DNA of 64,000 nucleotides from Paracoccus aminovorans. Its GTDB lineage: Bacteria; Pseudomonadota; Alphaproteobacteria; Rhodobacterales; Rhodobacteraceae. The notes beneath the pieces are model-generated. The model had not been told where the DNA came from, did not search any database, and was given only the letters and a program-made list of their open reading frames with translations. Location: the NCBI RefSeq assembly GCF_001546115.1, contig NZ_KQ955208.1, positions 1 through 64,000 of the forward strand. The letters run 5' to 3'. Both the position numbers and the translations under genes were made by a program. Below, in pieces: positions 25,429-33,882 of this stretch (the first letter of the stretch is position 1; every line of letters begins with the position of its first letter).

Positions 25429-26859
25429 ATGCAAGTCACGAATCCTTCGCCCAATCTCTACAACGAGGATCTGGCCCCGGCGCGGGAGCGCCGCTGGGGC
25501 GCGTTTTCCATCTTCAACGTCTGGACCTCGGACGTCCATAGCCTCTGGGGCTACTACCTGGCCGCGAGCCTGTTCCTGCTCTGCGGCAACCTGACGAATT
25601 TCGTGCTGGCCATCGGCCTCGGCTCGCTGGTGATCTACGGGCTGATGCAGATGGTCGGGCTGGCCGGGGTGCGCACGGGCGTGCCCTTCCCGGTGCTGGC
25701 GCGGGCGAGCTTCGGCACCTTCGGCGCCAACGTCCCGGCGCTGGTGCGGGCGGTCGTCGCCTGCTTCTGGTACGGCGCCCAGACCTCGGCCGCCTCCGGC
25801 GCCATCGTGGCGCTGCTGCTGCGCAGCCCGGCGATGCTGGAGTTCCATCAGACCAGCCACATGCTGGGCCATTCCACGCTCGAGGTGATCTGCTATCTCG
25901 CGGTCTGGGGCGCGCAACTGCTCATCATCCAGAACGGCATGGAGACGGTGCGCCGCTTCCAGGACTGGGCCGGGCCGGCGGTCTGGCTCGCCATGCTGAT
26001 GCTGGCGATCTATCTGGTGGTGAAGTCGGGCACGATCAGCTTCGGCGCCGAGATCCCGCAGGACGTGCTGCTGCAGGCGACCCGGGACGCAGGCGTGCCG
26101 GGCACGCCGGGCAGCTTCGTCACGCTGACGGCGGTGGCGGCGACCTGGATCACCTATTTCGCCGCGCTCTACCTGAACTTCTGCGACTTCTCGCGCTATG
26201 CCAGGGACGAGCGCGCGCTGCGGCTGGGCAATGCCTGGGGCCTGCCGGTGAACCTGCTGGCCTTCTGCTTGGTCGCCGGCGTCACCACCACCGCCGCTTG
26301 GCATGTCTATGGCGAGGTGCTGCTGCATCCCGACCAGATCAGCGCCAAGTTCGACAGCGTCTTCCTGGCGGTGCTTGCCGCGGCGACCTTCGCCATCGCC
26401 ACGCTCGGGATCAACGTGGTGGCGAATTTCGTCTCGGCCGCCTTCGATTTCTCGAACACCATCCCGAAACACATCAGCTTCAAGCGCGGCGGCTTCATCG
26501 CGGCGCTGATCGCGCTGGTGCTCTACCCCTGGGCACCCTGGGAAACCAATGCCACGCATTTCGTGAATTTCATCGGCTCGACCATGGGGCCGATCTTCGG
26601 GATCATGATGGTGGATTACTACCTGATCCGCAAAGGCGTGGTGGATGTCGCGGCACTGTATCAGGAGCATGGCGAGTTCCGCTTCCAGAACGGCTGGCAC
26701 GTCAAGGCGTTCATCGCCTTCGGCATCGGCATGGTGTTCAGTTCGATCCTGCCGACCTTCACCAGCCTGCTGCCCTCCTGGTGGGGCACCTACGGCTGGT
26801 TCTTCGGCGTACTGATCGGCGGCGGCAGCTATTACCTGCTGCGCTCGACGGACCGATAG
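25429..26859 (+). CDS. NCS1-family nucleobase/hydantoin:cation symporter
   Basis: A 476-residue inner-membrane transporter with about 12 hydrophobic segments. NCS1 blocks are present: LYNEDLAPARERRWGAFS at the N-terminus, GVRTGVPFPVLARASFG (segment 3 region), WYGAQTSAASGA, and NFCDFSRYARDE. It moves a nucleobase or related ring compound (cytosine, allantoin, uracil or hydantoin) with a cation. The exact substrate cannot be read from sequence and the neighbours are valine genes, which give no clue. A GGACA-type ribosome binding site precedes the ATG. Confidence 0.88.
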   Translation: MQVTNPSPNLYNEDLAPARERRWGAFSIFNVWTSDVHSLWGYYLAASLFLLCGNLTNFVLAIGLGSLVIYGLMQMVGLAGVRTGVPFPVLARASFGTFGANVPALVRAVVACFWYGAQTSAASGAIVALLLRSPAMLEFHQTSHMLGHSTLEVICYLAVWGAQLLIIQNGMETVRRFQDWAGPAVWLAMLMLAIYLVVKSGTISFGAEIPQDVLLQATRDAGVPGTPGSFVTLTAVAATWITYFAALYLNFCDFSRYARDERALRLGNAWGLPVNLLAFCLVAGVTTTAAWHVYGEVLLHPDQISAKFDSVFLAVLAAATFAIATLGINVVANFVSAAFDFSNTIPKHISFKRGGFIAALIALVLYPWAPWETNATHFVNFIGSTMGPIFGIMMVDYYLIRKGVVDVAALYQEHGEFRFQNGWHVKAFIAFGIGMVFSSILPTFTSLLPSWWGTYGWFFGVLIGGGSYYLLRSTDR

Positions 26860-26860
26860 G

Positions 26861-26916
26861 CCTTCTTTGTTGCGAAAATACCCCGGGGGGTGCGGGGGGC
26901 AGCGCCCCCCGCTTCT
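26861..26916. repeat. intergenic GC-hairpin plus GGTATTTT element, between convergent genes
   Basis: On the minus strand this reads a G/C-rich hairpin (GGGGGGC with GCCCCCC) followed by CCCCGGGGTATTTTCGC and AAAGAAG. The same kind of element recurs at 38576, 47231, 51388 and 56096. It separates the convergent NCS1 and mmsA genes, so it may serve as a bidirectional transcription stop. Confidence 0.55.
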
Positions 26917-26921
26917 TCCGT

Positions 26922-28421
26922 TCAGTCCATGGCCTTGAAGTTCAGCGCCACGCCGTCCTTGATCCCCGAGAACCAGCGCGCCGTCACCGTCTTGGTCTTG
27001 GTATAGAAGCGGAAGGCGTCCGGGCCATACTGGTTCAGGTCGCCGAAGGCCGACTTCTTCCAGCCGCCGAAGCTGTAATAGCTCAGCGGCACCGGGATCG
27101 GGAAGTTGATCCCGACCATGCCGACGTTCACCCGGCTGGCGAAGTCGCGCGCCGTATCGCCGTCGGCGGTATAGATCGCCGTGCCATTGCCATAGTCGTT
27201 GTCCATGACCAGCTTCAGCGCCTCGTCATAGCTCTGCGTGCGCACTTGGCTCAGCACCGGGCCGAAGATCTCTTCCTTGTAGATCTCCATCTCGGGCGTC
27301 ACCCGGTCGAACAGCGACGGGCCGCAGAAGAAGCCGTTCTCATAGCCCTGGATCTTCAGGTCGCGGCCGTCCACGACCAGGTCGGCGCCCTGGTCCACGC
27401 CCGAGGCGATCAGCCGGTTGATGCGCTCCTGCGAGGCCTTGGTGATGACCGGGCCGAAGTCCACGTCCTCGCCGGCGGTATAGGGGCCGACCTTCAGCTT
27501 CTCGATCTTCGGCACCAGCCGCTCGATCAGCGCGTCGGCGGTCGCCTCACCCACCGGCACCGCGACCGAGATCGCCATGCAGCGTTCGCCCGCCGCGCCG
27601 AAGCCGGCGCCGATCAGCGCATCGGCCGCCTTGTCCAGATCGGCGTCGGGCATGATGATCATGTGGTTCTTGGCGCCGCCGAAGCATTGCGCGCGCTTGC
27701 CGTTGGTCGCTGCCCGGCCATAGATGTATTGCGCGATCGGGGTCGAGCCGACGAAGCCCACGCCCTGGATCACCTCATGGTCCAGGATCGCGTCCACGAT
27801 CTCCTTGTCGCCGTTCACGACCTGCAGCACGCCGTCGGGCAGCCCGGCCTCTTGCGCCAGCTTGGCCAGCATGATCGAGGTCGAGGGCACGCGCTCGGAC
27901 GGCTTCAGGATCATGGCGTTGCCGGAAACCAGCGCCGGACCCATCTTCCACAGCGGGATCATGGCCGGGAAGTTGAAGGGCGTGATGGCCGCGACCACGC
28001 CCAGCGGCTGGCGCATGGAATAAAGGTCGATGCCCGGGCCGCCGTTGTCGGTGAACTCGCCCTTCAGCATGGCGGGGGCGCCCATGCAGACCTCGATCAC
28101 TTCGAGGCCGCGCTGCACGTCGCCGCGCGCGTCGGGCAGGGTCTTGCCATGCTCGCGCGAGACCAGCTCGGCAAGCTTGTCCATGTTGTCATTGATGAGC
28201 TGGCCGAATTTCATCATCACCCGGGCGCGGCGCTGCGGGTTGGTGGCGGCCCAGCCGACCTGGGCGCGCGCGGCGCTCTGGATCGCGGCGTCAAGCTCGG
28301 CCGGCGTCGCCAGCGGCACGCGGGCGATCACCTCGCCGGTGGCCGGGTTGTAGACATCGCTGAACCGGCCCGAGGTGCCCTTGACCTCTTTGCCGTCGAT
28401 CCAGTGGCTCAGTTCTTCCAT
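26922..28421 (-). CDS. mmsA: methylmalonate-semialdehyde dehydrogenase (CoA-acylating)
   Basis: A 499-residue aldehyde dehydrogenase that converts methylmalonate semialdehyde to propionyl-CoA, the last valine-specific step. The catalytic cysteine is in RAQCFGGAKNH, a block characteristic of MmsA, and MPVTPFNFPAM-type sequence (AAITPFNFPAMIP) lies in the NAD domain. It is alone on this strand, with a divergent LysR gene 105 bases upstream. The enzyme links this locus to the acyl-CoA dehydrogenase/HIBCH/mmsB operon at 22-25 kb and to propionyl-CoA assimilation. Confidence 0.94.
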   Translation of the reverse strand: MEELSHWIDGKEVKGTSGRFSDVYNPATGEVIARVPLATPAELDAAIQSAARAQVGWAATNPQRRARVMMKFGQLINDNMDKLAELVSREHGKTLPDARGDVQRGLEVIEVCMGAPAMLKGEFTDNGGPGIDLYSMRQPLGVVAAITPFNFPAMIPLWKMGPALVSGNAMILKPSERVPSTSIMLAKLAQEAGLPDGVLQVVNGDKEIVDAILDHEVIQGVGFVGSTPIAQYIYGRAATNGKRAQCFGGAKNHMIIMPDADLDKAADALIGAGFGAAGERCMAISVAVPVGEATADALIERLVPKIEKLKVGPYTAGEDVDFGPVITKASQERINRLIASGVDQGADLVVDGRDLKIQGYENGFFCGPSLFDRVTPEMEIYKEEIFGPVLSQVRTQSYDEALKLVMDNDYGNGTAIYTADGDTARDFASRVNVGMVGINFPIPVPLSYYSFGGWKKSAFGDLNQYGPDAFRFYTKTKTVTARWFSGIKDGVALNFKAMD

Positions 28422-28500
28422 GGGTGCCTCCCGTTCACATCTTCGGACGGATCATAGACTTGCAGCATTGCCGGAAAAAGAGGAAGTCTGGCAAAAGGGT

Positions 28501-28516
28501 TTTGCATTTTTGCAAA
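28501..28516. promoter_or_regulatory. palindrome TTTGCA-N4-TGCAAA in the mmsA/LysR intergenic region
   Basis: The inverted repeat is read directly: TTTGCATT (28501-28508) abuts TTTGCAAA (28509-28516). It overlaps the ribosome binding region of the LysR gene. It could be the LysR autoregulatory operator. TTTGCAAA is also the core reported for ScfR/PccR regulators of propionyl-CoA metabolism, and an ScfR gene lies at 33.9 kb. Confidence 0.5.
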
Positions 28517-28526
28517 GGGATCGGCG

Positions 28527-29420
28527 ATGGACTGGGACGACCTGCGCATCTTCCTGGCGGTGGCGCGCGCGGACAGCCTGTCGGCGGCGGGCCGGCGGCT
28601 GGGCATCGACGCCTCGACCGTGGGCCGGCGCGTGGCGCGGCTCGAGCAGGGGTTGGGCGCGAAGCTCTTCGTCAAGACGCCGCAGGGCTATGCGCTGGCC
28701 GCCGAGGGCGAGCGCCTGCTGCCGCATGCCGAGGCGATGGAGATGGCACTGACGGGCGCGGAAGAGGCGCTGACCGGCCCGGGCGATCTTTCCGGGCAAT
28801 TGCGCATCGGCGCCCCGGACGGCTGCGCCAATTACCTGCTGCCGCAGGTCTGCGCCGAGATGGCCCGGGCGCACCCGGGGCTGGAGATCCAGATCGTCGC
28901 CCTGCCGCGGGTCTTCAACCTGTCGAAACGCGAGGCCGACATGGCCATCGCCGTCTCGCAGCCGCAGGCCGGCCGGTTGGTGGTGCAGCGGCTGACCGAC
29001 TATCACCTGCACCTGGCCGGGCACGAGGATTACCTGCGCGCCCATCCCCCGATCCGCGCGCGCGAGGATCTGCGCGGCCACCGCATGATCGGCTATATCG
29101 CCGACATGATCTTCGACCGAGAGCTCGACTACCTGACCGAGACCGGCGCCGATTGGGCGCAGCTGACCTCGAACTCGGTCTCGGTGCAGATGCAGGCGAT
29201 CCGGGTCGGGGCGGGTCTGGGCATCGTGCATGATTTCGCGATTCCCTTCTGCCCCGGGGTGCGGCGGGTGCTGGCCGACCAGATCGCGCTGACCCGCGGC
29301 TTCTGGCTGATCCGGCACCAGGACGACCGTCGCTCGCAGCGCATGAACCGGCTGGCGGATGCCCTGGCGCAGGGCATCCGGGCCGAGGTGGCGCGGCTTC
29401 AGGCGCTGGTCTCGGCCTGA
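28527..29420 (+). CDS. LysR-family transcriptional regulator, probably of mmsA
   Basis: A 297-residue LysR regulator. The N-terminal winged helix (residues 1-60) has FLAVARADSLSAAGRRLG and TVGRRVARLEQGLGAKLF. The effector domain (about 88-295) starts LSGQLRIGAPDG. It is divergent from mmsA with 105 bases between, the usual layout for a LysR protein that controls its neighbour. The inducer is unknown; a valine intermediate is plausible. Confidence 0.88.
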   Translation: MDWDDLRIFLAVARADSLSAAGRRLGIDASTVGRRVARLEQGLGAKLFVKTPQGYALAAEGERLLPHAEAMEMALTGAEEALTGPGDLSGQLRIGAPDGCANYLLPQVCAEMARAHPGLEIQIVALPRVFNLSKREADMAIAVSQPQAGRLVVQRLTDYHLHLAGHEDYLRAHPPIRAREDLRGHRMIGYIADMIFDRELDYLTETGADWAQLTSNSVSVQMQAIRVGAGLGIVHDFAIPFCPGVRRVLADQIALTRGFWLIRHQDDRRSQRMNRLADALAQGIRAEVARLQALVSA

Positions 29421-29520
29421 GGGTGCAGGCGTGCAAGAGCGGGCTTGACGCAAGCGCGGGTTGCGGCAACGCTGGGCGCCAGGGACGGTCGTCGCCGTCC
29501 CGAGCTGAGGAGGAATATGC

Positions 29521-29958
29521 ATGCTCGTCAACCAGATCCTGTCGATGAAAGCCAGCGGCGAAATCTATACCGTCGCCCCGGACGCCAGCGTGGCCGACGC
29601 CGCGCGGCTGCTGTCCGAGCGGCGCATCGGTGCGATCGTGGTGTCCGAGGATGGCAAGGTGCCGCTGGGCATCCTTTCGGAACGCGACATCGTGCGCGAA
29701 CTGGGCCGGCGCGGCGCCCAGGTGCTGGACCAGCCGATCAGCGAGGTGATGACCCGCAAGCTGATGACCTGCACCACCGGCGACGATGCGCTGGTGATCC
29801 TCGACCGCATGACCCAAGGCCGGTTCCGCCACCTGCCGGTGGTGAACGAGGCGGGCGAGATGCTGGGCATCGTCTCGATCGGCGACGCCGTCTCGGCCCG
29901 GCTGAAGGAACTCCATGCCGAAAAAGAGGCGCTGACCGGCATGATCATGGGCAACTGA
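29521..29958 (+). CDS. two-CBS-domain protein
   Basis: A 145-residue cytoplasmic protein made of two CBS domains (about residues 10-65 and 77-130). IGAIVVSEDGKVPLGILSERD and FRHLPVVNEAGEMLGIVSIGD are the two characteristic strands. Such stand-alone pairs bind adenine nucleotides and regulate partner enzymes or sense energy state. Nothing in the sequence identifies the partner. A GAGGAG ribosome binding site precedes the ATG. The dispersed repeat and a terminator follow. Confidence 0.9.
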   Translation: MLVNQILSMKASGEIYTVAPDASVADAARLLSERRIGAIVVSEDGKVPLGILSERDIVRELGRRGAQVLDQPISEVMTRKLMTCTTGDDALVILDRMTQGRFRHLPVVNEAGEMLGIVSIGDAVSARLKELHAEKEALTGMIMGN

Positions 29959-30000
29959 GCCCGCGCCCGCGCGCGCCAAGCCCCGAAGGCCGCCGCCTCG

Positions 30001-30052
30001 GTGCATACCCTGTGTACGCGCGGTGCACGCGCGGTGCACGCAGATCACAGCG
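30001..30052 (+). repeat. dispersed 11-bp-phased GTGYAC element, copy 2 (between CBS gene and coaD)
   Basis: Four 11-base units start at 30001 (GTGCAT), 30012 (GTGTAC), 30023 (GTGCAC) and 30034 (GTGCAC). TCACAGC and then a perfect terminator-like hairpin follow. This copy is the best preserved of three in the window and lies about 100 bases before coaD in the same orientation. Confidence 0.75.
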
Positions 30053-30079
30053 AAAACCCCAGCTTTTGCTGGGGTTTTT
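30053..30079 (+). terminator. rho-independent terminator joined to the phased repeat
   Basis: AAAACCCCAGC pairs with GCTGGGGTTTT around a TTTT loop, followed by a T. It would end transcripts of the CBS-domain gene. Copies 1 and 3 of the repeat carry decayed versions of the same hairpin. Confidence 0.8.
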
Positions 30080-30181
30080 GCGTCGCGGGCCGCGGCTGTT
30101 GCCCTGCGCAACGCACGGTGCTGTTGCACCCGCCGAAAAAACCCTGTTTGACTGCGTGTGATCGGCAAGGACAGGACCATC

Positions 30182-30676
30182 ATGCGCATCGGCCTTTACC
30201 CAGGAACCTTCGATCCCATCACGCTTGGCCATCTGGACATCATCGAACGCGCCATGGCGCTGGTCGACCGGCTGGTGATCGGCGTCGCCATCAACCGAGA
30301 CAAGGGACCGCTGTTCGATCTGGAAGAGCGGGTCGGCATGGTGCGCAGCGAATGCGACGCCATCGCGCGCAAGACCGGCGGCGAGATCCATGTGCATCCG
30401 TTCGAGAACCTGCTGATCGACTGCGCCCGCGACGTCGGCGCCACGGTGATCGTGCGCGGGCTGCGCGCGGTCGCCGATTTCGAATACGAATTCCAGATGG
30501 TCGGCATGAACCGGGCGCTGGACGCCAGCATCGAGACCGTGTTCCTGATGGCCGACGCCCGGCGCCAGGCCATCGCCTCGAAGCTGGTCAAGGAAATCGC
30601 CCGGCTGGGCGGCGACGTGTCGAAATTCGTGACGCCGCCGGTCAATGCCGCGCTGATGCGGCGTTTCGCACGCTGA
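30182..30676 (+). CDS. coaD: pantetheine-phosphate adenylyltransferase
   Basis: A 164-residue nucleotidyltransferase for the penultimate step of coenzyme A synthesis. It has GTFDPITLGHLDII with the TxGH signature, VRGLRAVADFEYEFQM, and the late SKLVKEIARLGGDVS block. The frame opens at a GTG 8 codons upstream, but the ATG at 30182 begins the conserved MRIGLYPGTFDP and follows AGGA. Length is normal. Confidence 0.95.
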   Translation: MRIGLYPGTFDPITLGHLDIIERAMALVDRLVIGVAINRDKGPLFDLEERVGMVRSECDAIARKTGGEIHVHPFENLLIDCARDVGATVIVRGLRAVADFEYEFQMVGMNRALDASIETVFLMADARRQAIASKLVKEIARLGGDVSKFVTPPVNAALMRRFAR

Positions 30677-30729
30677 GGCTTTTTCTTTAACGCTTCCCTG
30701 CTAACCTTCGCCGAAAGACGGAGGCGCTG

Positions 30730-31581
30730 ATGGTCGTGACCGATTCGGATCCCAAGCCCATTCCCATGCCGATCCCCGAGCCCGGCCGGGATCCGCTGCC
30801 CGACCCGCTGCCGGACCCCGGCCCGGACGAGATTCCGTTGCCCGCCGTGGTCGGCTTCGACGCCATCCCCGCCGTCCTGGCCGCCGGCTGGCGGGATTTC
30901 CGCACCGCCCCGGCCTTCGGCCTGCTCTTCGCGGCCTTCTACGTCGCGGGCGGGCTGGTGCTGACCGCGGTGGCCCTGGCCTCGGGCCAGGAATGGTGGC
31001 TGATGCCCTTCATCGTCGGCTTTCCGCTGATCGCGCCCTTCGCCGCCGTCGGGCTTTACGAGGTCAGCCGGCGCATCGAATCCGACCAGCCGCTGCTATG
31101 GCGCGAGGTGCTGTCCGTCGTGCTGGCGCAGAAGGACCGCCAGGTGCCGTCGATGGCGATGGTGATCCTGCTCATGTTCATGTTCTGGGTCTTTGTCGCC
31201 CATACCACCTTCGCGCTGTTCATGGGCGTCTCGGCGCTGACCAACATCACCTCCTCGCCCGAGCTGCTGCTGCAGGGCCGGGGACTGGTCATGCTGCTGG
31301 CCGGCACGCTGATCGGCGCCGGCTTTGCGGCGGTGCTGTTCGGCATCACCGTGGTCGGGCTGCCGCTGATCCTCGACCGCGAGGTCGACCTGGTTTCGGC
31401 CATCATCGCCAGCTTCCAGGCGGTAACGCTGAACCTGCCGGTCATGCTGGCCTGGGCGGCGGTCATCACCGGGCTGCTGTTCCTGGGCTTCCTGCCGATG
31501 TTCCTGGGGCTTTTCGTAGTGCTGCCGGTGCTGGGCCATGCCAGCTGGCACATGTATCGCCGGCTGATGCCCGACACCTGA
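30730..31581 (+). CDS. DUF2189 multi-pass membrane protein, copy 2
   Basis: A 283-residue DUF2189 membrane protein related to the one at 4909. Shared blocks include FPLIAPFAAVGLYEVSRRIE, GLPLILDREVD, and VVLPVLGHASWHMYRRL. It differs by an N-terminal cytoplasmic segment (residues 6-40) of alternating Pro with Asp/Ile/Leu (PIPMPIPEPG, DPLPDPLPDPG). That segment is probably extended and unstructured, or a docking peptide. About six transmembrane helices follow. Function unknown. Confidence 0.85.
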   Translation: MVVTDSDPKPIPMPIPEPGRDPLPDPLPDPGPDEIPLPAVVGFDAIPAVLAAGWRDFRTAPAFGLLFAAFYVAGGLVLTAVALASGQEWWLMPFIVGFPLIAPFAAVGLYEVSRRIESDQPLLWREVLSVVLAQKDRQVPSMAMVILLMFMFWVFVAHTTFALFMGVSALTNITSSPELLLQGRGLVMLLAGTLIGAGFAAVLFGITVVGLPLILDREVDLVSAIIASFQAVTLNLPVMLAWAAVITGLLFLGFLPMFLGLFVVLPVLGHASWHMYRRLMPDT

Positions 31582-31605
31582 AACAGGGCGCCTGAAACGG
31601 CAAGA

Positions 31606-31623
31606 GGCGGCCCACTGGCCGCC
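31606..31623. terminator. hairpin between convergent DUF2189 and bactofilin genes
   Basis: GGCGGCC pairs with GGCCGCC around CACT. There is no strong T-run on either strand, so termination is likely but unproven. Confidence 0.45.
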
Positions 31624-31654
31624 CCTGGAACCGTCTTTCGCGCGGGTGGCGCGA

Positions 31655-32170
31655 TCAGTTGTCGCTGGCGCTTGCGGCGGCGGCCGGGCGCGCGGCGGGC
31701 GGCGCCAGTTTCGGCGTCACGCCATTGGCCAGCGGATCTTCCTGGCGCTGCACCGAGCCCTCGAAATGCGCGCCGGATTCGATGGCGATGGTCTTGTGGA
31801 TGATGTCGCCCTCGACGCGGGCGGTGGCGGTCAGGCGGACCTTCAGCCCGCGCACGCGGCCGACGACGCGGCCGTTCACCACGACCTCCTCGGCGACGAT
31901 CTCGCCGCGGATGGTGGCGCTTTCGCCGACGACCAGCTGATGGGCGCGGATGTCGCCCTCGACCGTGCCCTCGACCTGGATGTCGCCCTGGGTCTGGATA
32001 TTGCCGGTGACGGTCAGGTCCGGGGACAGGACCGAAGGCGCAGTCCGGGTGCGCTGCGGGGCCGAGGCGGGAATGTCGTAGGTCGTCTCAAGGCTGCGCG
32101 GCTGCTGTTCGGGTTCGGGCGTCGGCTGGGTGCGGGGGCCAGGTTCGGTCACTCGGGTCTTAGAAAACAT
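31655..32170 (-). CDS. bactofilin-family cytoskeletal protein
   Basis: A 171-residue polymer-forming protein (DUF583). The central right-handed beta-helix (about residues 48-130) is made of short turns such as VTGNIQTQGDIQVEGTVEGD and VVNGRVVGRVRGLKV, flanked by Pro/Gln/Thr-rich disordered tails. Bactofilins assemble on the inner membrane and localise wall enzymes. The gene overlaps the upstream M23 peptidase gene by 11 bases, the classic bactofilin plus LytM-type endopeptidase pair that shapes cell morphology. Confidence 0.92.
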   Translation of the reverse strand: MFSKTRVTEPGPRTQPTPEPEQQPRSLETTYDIPASAPQRTRTAPSVLSPDLTVTGNIQTQGDIQVEGTVEGDIRAHQLVVGESATIRGEIVAEEVVVNGRVVGRVRGLKVRLTATARVEGDIIHKTIAIESGAHFEGSVQRQEDPLANGVTPKLAPPAARPAAAASASDN

Positions 32171-33548
32171 TCTGGGCTGCCTTGATGAAGCTCATGGGAT
32201 CCACGGCACGACCGTTCACGCGGACCTCGTAGTGAAGATGCGAGCCGGTCGATCTGCCGGTATTGCCCATATCACCGATCCGGCTGCCGCGCGACACCTT
32301 TTGGCCGGCCTTCACGCGAATCTTGGACATATGGCCATAGCGGGTCTCGGTGCCGAGCGCGTGCTGGATCTTGACCAGGTTGCCATAGCCGCGCTGCCAG
32401 CCGGCAAAGACCACCACCCCGTCCCCGGTCGAGAAGATCGGCGTGCCGACCGGCGCGGCCATGTCGATGCCCTCATGCGCGCGGCCCCAGCGGCGGCCAT
32501 AGGGCGAGGTATAGCGGAAGGCCGATTGCAGCGGCATGGCCAGCGGCATCTTCTCGACCGCGATGCGATAGCTGTTCATCTGGTCCAGCGTGATCAGGAT
32601 CTCGTTGGCCTTGGCCTCGCCCTGGCTGATCTCGGCATTGCCGCTGGAGGAATAGCCGATCGGGTTCAGCGGACCGCCCTGGCCGGAATAGCCGCGGCGC
32701 ACGGTGTCGAGGATCTCGTCGGGGTTCATGCCGACGCTGCGGAACATCTCGTCCAGGGGCTTGACCGAAACGGTCACCGCATCCTCGAGCTGGGTCAGGA
32801 TCTGGTCGTTGCGGGCGACGATCTGGTCGCGCTCGATGGAGACGGCCTCGGCCGTGCGGCGGGCGTCCTCGGCCTCGCGCACGGCATCGGCGCGGTCCGC
32901 GGCGGCGCGCTTCAACTCGCCCGAAAGGATGTCCAGCGCCGCCTGCAATTCGGCGGTGCGTACCGCCGGCGCGGTCGCGCTGGCCTGATCGGCCTCGGCC
33001 TGGGCCTGGTGCTGGGCCTTGACGGCCTGTTGCAGGCTGGACTGCACGGCGCCCATGCCGGTTTCCAGCTCGCGCCGGCGCGCTTCCGAGTCGAGCAACT
33101 GCGACTGCATGCGCGACACTTGGTCCAGCGCCACCGTGAAGCGGTTCTGCGCGGCGGCGGCCTCGGCGGCGCGGCTGTCGCGCTCGGCCGAAAGGTCGGT
33201 CAGCCGCGCCTCGAAGGCGGTTTGCGAGCGGCGGGCCTGATCGCGCGACGACCCGGCGCTGATCGCGTCGATGACCAGGATCGAACTGGCGATGATGCTC
33301 CAGCCGAAGACCAGCGCGATGCCGCCCAAGGCCACCAGTTGCGTCGCCGGACGCAGCCGCAGGAAGCGGGTGGTCTTGTCCGACTTCAGGAAGAGTCGCT
33401 GTTCTGGCAACCAGCGCTCAAGCACCGAATTCAGGCTATGGGTAATGCGCAATGTCCCGGGTCCATGTTGTTTTCGCCGGACCGGCCGGCGGGGCGGGTC
33501 TGTGGGCGCTGGCACGGATAAATCCGAGCTGTGCTCAAAGCGCAACAT
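32160..33548 (-). CDS. membrane-anchored M23 (LytM) peptidoglycan endopeptidase
   Basis: A 462-residue protein. A basic cytoplasmic segment (1-65) precedes one transmembrane helix (about residues 68-95, LVALGGIALVFGWSIIASSI). A long coiled coil follows (about 100-265, rich in Ala/Glu/Arg/Gln). The C-terminal M23 zinc peptidase domain (about 345-445) has the metal ligands in RAHEGIDMAAP and in GSHLHYEVRVNG. All expected ligands are present, so it should be active rather than an EnvC-like regulator. The ATG at 33546-33548 was chosen because upstream codons give no homology. It is co-transcribed with the overlapping bactofilin. Confidence 0.9.
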   Translation of the reverse strand: MLRFEHSSDLSVPAPTDPPRRPVRRKQHGPGTLRITHSLNSVLERWLPEQRLFLKSDKTTRFLRLRPATQLVALGGIALVFGWSIIASSILVIDAISAGSSRDQARRSQTAFEARLTDLSAERDSRAAEAAAAQNRFTVALDQVSRMQSQLLDSEARRRELETGMGAVQSSLQQAVKAQHQAQAEADQASATAPAVRTAELQAALDILSGELKRAAADRADAVREAEDARRTAEAVSIERDQIVARNDQILTQLEDAVTVSVKPLDEMFRSVGMNPDEILDTVRRGYSGQGGPLNPIGYSSSGNAEISQGEAKANEILITLDQMNSYRIAVEKMPLAMPLQSAFRYTSPYGRRWGRAHEGIDMAAPVGTPIFSTGDGVVVFAGWQRGYGNLVKIQHALGTETRYGHMSKIRVKAGQKVSRGSRIGDMGNTGRSTGSHLHYEVRVNGRAVDPMSFIKAAQNVF

Positions 33549-33882
33549 CGCAGGAATATCTGCGCAAGACTTGGGCGGATTGATGCCGATCCCTCGCAAG
33601 CGGCTGGTGGATATTCGCCGGTGCGGCGTTCGGACGCAAATATCAATCCCAAGTTGAAATTCGAGCATCGCGTGGCAAACCTGCGGGATATAGGCAATTC
33701 TACCGATGCGCCGTGCGGGCCAGTGCAGAACTAAGACCTTTTGCCGAGGGGCCTTCGGGGCTGCCTGTAAAATAGGCAGATGCGTCCAAGCGGCGCGGAA
33801 CTGCTGGTTCCGGCGTGGCGATTCTGTCGCACCGGCCCGGATCGGACGGAACCGGTGTCCGCTAGTCGCGTTCAGGGCGCCC
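33549..33882. other. intergenic stretch, no gene seen
   Basis: 334 bases between the M23 gene start and the ScfR gene stop. No open frame has homology I recognise. A small hairpin (TGCCT-N8-AGGCA at about 33764-33781) is present. The promoter of the M23/bactofilin operon must lie in its left part. Confidence 0.4.
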
